From Trichostrongylus colubriformis (taxonomy: Eukaryota; Nematoda; Chromadorea; Rhabditida; Trichostrongylidae): DNA of 64,000 nt. The DNA lies in NCBI GenBank assembly GCA_963978905.1, contig OZ022256.1, positions 30,343,426-30,407,425 of the forward strand. Direction: 5' to 3'. This document shows, piece after piece, positions 26,189 to 64,000 of this stretch (its first letter is position 1; the number at the start of each line of letters is the position of its first letter). A program made the translations under genes and the position numbers. Under the pieces are notes generated by a model that saw nothing but the letters and a program-made list of their open reading frames with translations, did no database searches and was not told where the DNA came from.

Positions 26189-29100
26189 GTTCGTGTGTAG
26201 AATTCATTGCTAGTTTCTTAGGTTAGTTCTCGTAATCATGTGTGGCTTATGGTGCACCTGGCTCTTTTAATTAGAGCAAGGCGTTCTGCAGGTCTCACGT
26301 GATCCTTTTCTTATTGTCCAAGTAAGTACTTGCTAAGGCGTTCACGGTTCCACTGACGTGTGCCTTTTTTCATTTTGAATATCGAACACCTCTGCATCAA
26401 ACGTAGGCGCGTTCCACCTGTGGATCTCTTAGTTAATGGGGCGCTATCTTTGTAATATCTCGATTCTCGATGTCTCCCCTTCGAGCTCAAATTTTCGTGC
26501 TGCTGGGAACCGTATGGTGACGATAATGTATTTGGTTGTACTTCTCGACGTTGTGTGTTGCAGTAGTACTTTTTGCAGTCGAAAGGGAAGTACCACTCAG
26601 CGTGTAATTTTCACTGTACTGGCCCGCATTGTAAATGGAATTTTTCTTACCCTTCGATTTAGTTATGGTGTTACAATAAGTAGAACGAGTATCTCCCTTA
26701 CTCTTCTTTGTTGCGCTTCATCAACATTTTTTCGAAGATCGCGCTGGAGTTACGTCACTGGTCGTGCGCTACTGTGCGACGGACATTCTAGCTTAATTCA
26801 GCGTAGTAGGCGTTGCTATATCATCATTTTCCAAGTCCGCAAAATTACCCTCTCACTGTTTCTGACAATTTTTGCTAAGGGCAAAATATGTGCGCACTGG
26901 GATAATGTTTTCTTTTTGAACGGTGCCACAGTCAGGTGGAAATTTCACGTTGTCTCAGTTTACGAATATGAAAATCTTACGTTTTTTCAGCTCACGACTA
27001 TGCTAGCTTCAAACGGCAGTACAAGCTTGGTGCTGAGCTGGGCCGTGGAGGATTCGGCACTGTATACTGCGCCTTTCGTGTGGCTGACAACCTAACAGTC
27101 GCCTGTAAATATGTGATGCGAGCACATGTAACGGAATGGGCTTGTGTAAGTATTCCCGTCTCCTATGGTAGTGTTTGTCTGCCTCATTGGTAGTGTTTGT
27201 CTGTCTCGTTAAGCGACATGTGATTCGCGCGTTCCTACGAGTGCCACAAAGGGCATGTGCATATGCATAGAGTGGTCGCTATGATGCATGGAATCAGCTG
27301 CTTGTTAATGCTTTCAAGAGGGCACACTGTTTGATTCAATCGCCTTCATAAATGGAGTATTTCAGATGGATGGACGAGTAGTGCCACTCGAGATCGTACT
27401 GTTAATGAGGTGTCGAGGCATTCCTGGTGTCATTCAGACGATTGATTGGTTCGAGCGTCCGGAAGGTTATATGATTGTGATGGAACGACCTAGCCCATCT
27501 ACTGATTTGTTTGACTATATTTCCGAAAGAGGTGCTCTTAGCGAAAACGTGGCCCGAGACTATTTTCGTCAGGTTTGTCATTGCTCATATCCTGTGCCAT
27601 TTACAGATTTTGTTGGAATGTGATATCCTGGTTTAGGTTGTGGATACAGTTTTGGCCTGTTATCGCGTGAATGTCGTTCATCGTGATATAAAGGACGAAA
27701 ATCTGGTGGTGGACTTGAAGAACGGTGTAGTCAAGTTGATTGACTTCGGTTCTGGAGCCTTTCGAAAAGAGGGACCCTACACTGACTTTGAAGGTTCGCA
27801 GTTCGCAGTTTATTATTTATCAGTTATGGAGTGCAAAGAAGATATAGAAATAAGAATACGGATTGTAGAATATCAGAATATGAATACATAGATCATAAGA
27901 ATATGATACTTTATAAGCGCGTGTTCTCAGCATCTGTGCCCTTTACTTACCGATTGGTAGGAGATCAGCTCCTTCTTCATACTAACATTTTAGTCTCCCA
28001 TCAACAATCTCTGGTCATCTCTGTATTTATTCTGTTCCTATTTCTCGGTGTTATTGACAGCGATACATGGATATATGTAGTGTAGGGCATGATCGTTGAA
28101 AAGTTAAGAGGTCGGTGGCGGTGGAATGCTCATCGCCGTGTTCGAAGTAATCAATTTGGCGATCGCGTTTGACTGGTACCAAGGTCTCTTGGCGGCTGCC
28201 TTCGCTGCTCACAGTGCGTCTGCATGCATTAAAAGAATGTTGAGTAGCATAGATGACAGCCGTTGCAGATGAATTGGTCAATCATGCTGCTGCGCCGTCT
28301 TCCCAGTGACGCTAGTGTTTGGTATTGGAGAAGCGCGATAGAGCAAACTTTGGCTGTCGGCCAAATCGTGGCCCCTTCCCCGTGCGTTGACCTCGGTGAC
28401 GCTATGCGGCGACAGCACGTGACACTCGCATTTGACCCGATCTGAAAGCCTTACGCCGCTTACCAGTGAGAGTCGACAACGGACGGTCAAAGCCCGCAAA
28501 AGAGGACGCGTTATGAGAGGATGAAGTGAAGAGCTGGCACGTCGCCAAGTGAGGTGTTTTTGTGGGACGCTAATTAGGCGAGAGGCGAATGTCAGCTAAC
28601 AAAGCTTTTCGTATGGTAGTCGTTGTATCTTACCGATTCGAGTGCCAATATCTGCTTAATCTGCTTGCTGAGCTTTTTTTGTAATGGCGTCCAGTACACA
28701 CATGGGTCAGCCTACATGAACTGACCGTTGACCTCAAGATCGGTTGTTTACCGCACGTACCAAGGAGGGTCGTCAGGCGCCATCAGCCGTTCTGCTCTTC
28801 TGAGATGAAGTATGTCCATGGAATCCTTTGCGTTCCTGCTTGCATGGTTTGGGTGTCCTGACGTAGAATTATGCGTCGTCGGTTTGATATCTGGGTGTGA
28901 ACTTACAGGAACAAAGAGTGTTTGTGTTATTTTATTGCACGGATCTGCTGAGGCTCCTTGTAGTAGAGAAAGCTGCTTCTTATGTGAGTTGATACATTGT
29001 ACCCCTGAAGAACGAGAAGGTGCCAATTCTAAGTGTATTCGGGGTTTTACAACCCTTTCGAGTGTGTTTGTGCTTGATAGTTTAGCAGCCAATGTTCCTT

Positions 29101-30714
29101 CAAGACAAAGAGTGTGTGCTAAGCGGCAATAGCTTTGGTTTGCATAGCGAAAGAGAGATCGCATGGTCGCATTCCTTTCGCTCTTTTGTCTTCCAACAGT
29201 TGGAGGGAATAGCTGTGCTGAAGTTTCTGCTTCCTGTATCATCCAAAGCTGTCTGAGTAGCTCGTCTTCGTATTCTTGTATACATATTTTCTCATAGAAA
29301 TCTCAGGCCTCGACCCAAAATTTGACAAGCGAGTTAGGCGCCTCACTATCGCCAGCTGGCGCTGGTGTCATGGTTAAAGCACGCATGTCAGGGATGTCCG
29401 TCTGCGGTGATTCCTCGGCCAGGAGGCTGGATCAGTCCTGCAATCGTCTCTTCTGTTTTCCGTCTTCTTGAGATTGCCTGGGGTACAACCTAATAACAGC
29501 AGTTATTTTGGCTGCTATGTATCATAGCGCTGAGAATCTTCTCACTCAAAATCAGTCCGCTCCAACTGCGAGCAAGTTGTCGCGACTTCTTTTTTGTGCA
29601 CATCGTGCCAGGTCCTTTTGTAATTCAGCGCTCACTCGCGCATAGAGGTCACGTGTCATCACGCTTGATTTACTGACAATACTGAGCATGTAGCCGTAGC
29701 AAATCTGCAGAACATCTCGCAGAAGTGGTTAGACGACCGTCGCTGAGATCAGCTTCGTTTTAGGAACTCGCGTATACAGTCCTCCGGAATGGATCGAAGA
29801 GTCTCGCTATGATGGCGTTGAAGCTGCAGTGTGGTCTCTTGGTATACTTCTCTTCGATATGGTGTGCGGAGATATTCCTTTCCGCAAAGACTCAGAAATC
29901 TGCAATGGATATCTACAGTGGCGAAATCAGCTCTCTGAAGGTGAGTCAGTGATGAATCGTTCTTTGTAGCTGTTTCGAGAATGGTTCATGTAACTCTTTC
30001 TTTTTAGAATGTAAGGACTTGATTCGACAGTGCCTTGCTCGAGAAGGCTGCGATCGTCCCACCTTCGAGGAAATTCTCGAGCATCCATGGATGCAGGTAC
30101 CACCAGGAGGAGTGGGAGCAGCCAAGAATGAGCTGAATGCTGGCCGTCATAAACTTGCTAGTGTGCCAGATCGTCTGGTCACCGAGGCTCAGGCTCATGC
30201 ACACCCACGCGTTCCACTGTCAGCCACGCGATCTGACCAGTACCTGCCCAGTGCATCATCCACCAGCAGCTCCTCATCGGCAGCAAACTCAGCAGCGATT
30301 TTCGAAGGCGCCGCTCTTGAAAGAGTGCCCCATCCCGAGGTTAGTTAAACAATCGCATCTTGTGTTTGCTGAGCACAGATAATTTGCTCGTTTTAGGTGC
30401 CACCATTTACGACAAACCCACGTCTGCTCACTGGCGGTCCTATCGGTTCTCCTTGCCGCCGCTACCCCATTCAACTGCGCCAAACTGTTGTAATCGCCCC
30501 ACATGTGAATGCCAGCCAGTCTCCGACATCGGCAGCATCTCAGTCTGCTGTCGTTTCACCATTGTCGTCCCTATCCCGGGATCTACAGGCTGAGCGGAAA
30601 GATTCGTTTGGATCCATGTGTACTGCTTCAGCACACTCTTCCGGATCATCCGGTTATGGCACCACAACACCGTCACCACCGTCTCTCGATGAATCCCCAC
30701 TCTCAACGTATTAG
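26128..30714 (+). CDS. prk-2: PIM-family serine/threonine protein kinase, seven exons
   Basis: Seven exons: 26128-26188 (inferred), 26991-27145, 27366-27572, 27637-27793, 29764-29940, 30008-30339 and 30397-30714; all junctions are GT-AG and in phase. The predicted product is about 468 aa. It is expected to phosphorylate Ser/Thr of cytosolic or nuclear substrates; PIM kinases are constitutively active. Visible motifs: glycine loop GRGGFGTV (38-45), VACK lysine (60), helix-C Glu (81), hinge [11 protein letters not shown] with the proline that marks PIM kinases, HRDIKDEN (156-163), DFGSG (177), [10 protein letters not shown] activation segment, and DRPTFEEI near the end of the domain (~282). A Ser/Pro/Ala-rich tail of about 185 aa follows. 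Assignment to prk-1 versus prk-2 is unresolved. It is convergent with the synthetase gene downstream. Kinase identity is near certain; the N-terminus is inferred. Confidence 0.93.
26436..27095 (+). other. 219-codon open frame through kinase intron 1 into exon 2
   Basis: Runs from an ATG inside intron 1 into kinase exon 2 in a different frame from the kinase. The strand is T-rich, giving a hydrophobic, Ser/Val/Phe-rich translation with no recognisable domain. Probably fortuitous, but long for this base composition. Confidence 0.2.
26991..27145 (+). CDS. prk-2: Kinase exon 2: glycine loop and catalytic lysine
   Basis: Acceptor TTTTTTCAG, donor TGT|GTAAGT. Encodes the start of the kinase lobe, with [16 protein letters not shown] and VACK. 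It enters with two bases of a split codon and ends in phase 0. Confidence 0.95.
27171..27214. repeat. Short tandem duplication in kinase intron 2
   Basis: TGGTAGTGTTTGTCTGYCTC occurs twice in a row with one difference, inside the intron after kinase exon 2. Confidence 0.6.
27366..27572 (+). CDS. prk-2: Kinase exon 3: helix C and hinge
   Basis: 69 codons, phase 0 at both ends, acceptor ATTTCAG. Contains the helix-C glutamate in VPLEIVLL and the PIM hinge [13 protein letters not shown]. The proline in the hinge is the family signature that removes one ATP-adenine hydrogen bond in PIM kinases. Confidence 0.95.
27637..27793 (+). CDS. prk-2: Kinase exon 4: catalytic loop and DFG
   Basis: Acceptor GGTTTAG after a 64 bp intron. 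Encodes HRDIKDEN and DFGSG, then YTDFE. It ends with one base before an unusual donor, GTTCGC. The split Gly codon continues at 29764 ([11 protein letters not shown]), which fixes this junction. Confidence 0.93.
27794..29763 (+). other. prk-2: Kinase intron 4 (1,970 bp)
   Basis: Starts with the unusual donor GTTCGC and ends TTTTAG. Only short open frames occur on either strand; no transposon recognised. Confidence 0.7.
29764..29940 (+). CDS. prk-2: Kinase exon 5: activation segment and C-lobe
   Basis: Acceptor TTTTAG, donor GAAG|GTGAGT. Encodes [17 protein letters not shown] and [16 protein letters not shown], both highly conserved in PIM kinases. Separated from exon 4 by a 1,970 bp intron. 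Confidence 0.95.
30008..30339 (+). CDS. prk-2: Kinase exon 6: end of kinase domain and linker
   Basis: Acceptor TTTTTAG, donor GAG|GTTAGT, after a 67 bp intron. It completes the domain ([25 protein letters not shown]). It then enters a low-complexity Ser/Ala-rich segment with a run of serines around codons 330-345. Confidence 0.94.
30397..30714 (+). CDS. prk-2: Kinase exon 7: Ser/Pro-rich C-terminal tail
   Basis: Acceptor GTTTTAG after a 57 bp intron, continuing in phase 0 to a TAG stop. The tail is rich in Ser, Thr and Pro (e.g. [14 protein letters not shown]) and has no domain I recognise. Vertebrate PIM kinases largely lack such a tail. No canonical AATAAA is seen just downstream. Confidence 0.85.
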   Translation: MPPFTTNPRLLTGGPIGSPCRRYPIQLRQTVVIAPHVNASQSPTSAASQSAVVSPLSSLSRDLQAERKDSFGSMCTASAHSSGSSGYGTTTPSPPSLDESPLSTY

Positions 30715-32208
30715 ACGTTTATTTATGCAGTAGCGTACCTTGCTTCTTGAATGAGCTTGCGCGTCCCTTAAGCGCCTCCCCCGGTTTCGTGTTGCCTTGC
30801 TCAGAGGTCGCTGTAGCGTCTCTCCATTCATCTCATCGTCCCCGAGTTCGATCCCTGGATCTTTCTGTCCATCTCTCTGTGCCGAAATTTGTACATACTT
30901 ATCATCGACGCTCTCTTCCCTAGATACGTGGGTGTCTCCTCGCTCTTAATAATCGCTTGTATATATCTCTTACCCCCATGTACCTATTATTGTCCCTTTC
31001 CTCAGTTCCACCGCCTCTTTTCCCTCCCCAAAGAGATTGTTTATTAAGATATTGATGCTATGCAATTATCATGGCTGTTTTTTTTTATTGGGAGCTAGTA
31101 ATGGATGTATGTACTCGATATGATGAATATGCGAATGTTATATAATGTATCTTCTGCGTTCCTTTCATGTATCCCACAGAACGGAATCACATATGGCTCG
31201 TTGTTGTCCTACAGCAAAGTTGGTCTTTGCGCTTCTTTCCCATGTGTTTATGTATGTTAATACTAATAATAGAGGGAACTTTAGTTCACAATCCTTTCTG
31301 TGTGCGTATTTTCTTTATCCCTTGCTTGGATTGCTCATTCTATCAGATGATATAGTAACATATTCTGTATTAATTTATATGACGAAGAATTGTTGATTAT
31401 AGGTGGGGTGTCCGCTATATGGTTTCGCACCGTATGTACCCACGGGCCATATCGTTGAAGTGTGAGCCACTGTTTCGAAATAATAATAAAAAATGGTTGA
31501 TTGTCACTGTTGCTGCACAGTGTGAAATTCTGCAATTATTCCCCTCAGGCGTGTTAGATGATAGCGTTCGAGAGGAGTAACGTCATAGAAGCGCGAGCAG
31601 TAGGCGGCTAGGCGGTTGGCGTTTTTATTTGGCGAGCTGCCAAAGGCATGAACAGACGACGCCTCGTATCGATCGCCCCTGGGAGCTTGCCACCGTCCTG
31701 AGAAGACGACGTGGACTGGTTGGCTACGCAATATGACGTCGTCGTCGCCAAGTGCACCAAAGTGATGAAGTTATTTGTGCGTCGTGTGTGCCTGCAAAGG
31801 GGCCTAGCGCGGTACGTACAGCATTCTGACCGTGAGGACAGAATGCAACAAGTACAGTAGTGAGTCGGACGTCACCACAAGCAGTTCCGCGGAAACGATG
31901 AGCAGTTCGAATTACATAAAACGGCACATCGTAAACTTGGGACGCATCTTCTTAACATATGCGTCTGCAGAGTGGGCGCACGCATACACATACACACGTA
32001 CATAAATACGTTAACGCGGCAGCTGGATCCTTTCAGTGTCGAGGAAGAGCACGTGATTACGGGGGCGAATCCATGCACACACGCACACATTCACTGCAGC
32101 AGACAGAACGAGGAAATAATTGGAAGAACATATTTATGAAACAAATCTTGTATCCAACACATATAATGCATACCTAAAAAAGCAACAATAATGGAGACAT
32201 ATCATGAT
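30715..32208. other. Convergent intergenic region between prk-2 and qars-1
   Basis: Holds the 3' ends of both genes. Pyrimidine-rich after the kinase stop, AT-rich at 31.0-31.5 kb, with a CA-rich patch near 31970-32095. No canonical AATAAA is positioned clearly for either gene, so cleavage sites cannot be placed. Confidence 0.6.
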
Positions 32209-63487
<31,279 letters not shown>

Positions 63488-64000
63488 CTAAAATACGCTC
63501 GAAAAAATATACTTGGGAAATTACAAAATCTCTGCAAAGAAATACAGAGAGTTGAAAAATACACTGAAGCAGTAATCAGTACGTGGGAAATAAGTGATTA
63601 GGTTTCTTACCATATTTTAATATGACCTTAATGACTTGGTAGAAGAGTAACCAGAGAATGTTCCAAGAGTGAGAATGAAATATTGCAAAGGAAAGGATGA
63701 TCTGGCTGAAGTGGTGGTCAGACTGCACAAAGCAAAACCTCGATCGAAGCAATAGGAAGCTAGATGTAGAAAGGCTCCTGATTCTCAGAAAGATCACCTA
63801 CACAAGCGATATCACATTCTGGTTGATGGAGAACTCCACCTTTATACGAAGAAACGCCCGAATCATTGGTGAAAATTCACGACAGACATACTTTAAATTT
63901 CACAAACCACGACTATGCAACATCTAGAAGAGTTTGAATAAAATTTGAATGAAAAAGTCAGAAGTATAAGAAATCGAATAAGACGAGACACAAAATAAAA
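63488..64000. other. Right edge: qars-1 intron or upstream sequence
   Basis: Should contain the acceptor-side intron leading to the next upstream qars-1 exon, which is not seen before the window ends. Plus-strand frames at 63681-63927 (KGKDDLAEVVVRLHKAKP; ILVDGELHLYTKKRP in another frame) look like a frameshifted coding remnant that I cannot name. Confidence 0.35.

Noticed and set aside
30840..30870. tRNA-like B box (GAGTTCGATCCCTGG)
   Set aside because: No matching A box, anticodon arm or acceptor stem at tRNA distance upstream.

Overview
This is eukaryotic DNA, most likely from a clade V (strongylid-like) nematode. Coding sequence is broken into short exons (50-330 bp). Introns end in TTTTCAG-type acceptors and are either about 60 bp or several kilobases long. 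The two recognisable proteins look like nematode orthologues, and intergenic and intronic DNA is full of Tc1/mariner elements and palindromic TTAA/TAA-flanked repeats. I see no operon, CRISPR array, rRNA or convincing tRNA. The species call is inference; the gene structure is read from the sequence.

Left third (1-26.1 kb): no gene here can be named. A 433 bp palindromic TTAA element lies at 1507-1939. Two places carry phase-consistent exon chains of unrecognised proteins: a two-exon minus-strand chain at 13052-13444, and a plus-strand chain at 17521-18786 with possible further exons from 15.9 to 22.0 kb. Other isolated exon-like segments are listed with low confidence. A GC-rich block (25.2-25.9 kb) precedes the kinase gene.

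Centre (26.1-30.7 kb, plus strand): a seven-exon PIM-family Ser/Thr kinase (C. elegans prk-1/prk-2 type), about 468 aa. All catalytic motifs and the PIM-specific proline hinge are present. The first exon is inferred; the other six are directly supported.

Right half (32.2-63.5 kb, minus strand): the last twelve exons of cytosolic glutaminyl-tRNA synthetase (qars-1), about 452 aa of the C-terminal part of the catalytic core plus the anticodon-binding domain. The gene runs off the right edge, so the HIGH motif is not in the window. The exons total about 1.36 kb but are spread over 31 kb. The introns host two dead Tc1/mariner copies (56885-58352 and 58692-60207), a TTAA-ended ~760 bp repeat in two full copies plus a fragment, an abutting element with a near-perfect ~100 bp-arm palindrome, a 966 bp TAA-flanked inverted-repeat element, smaller foldback elements, and a second copy of the TTAA palindrome.

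The kinase and the synthetase are convergent, with stop codons about 1.5 kb apart. They act in unrelated processes (signalling and tRNA charging), and nothing in the sequence links them functionally.
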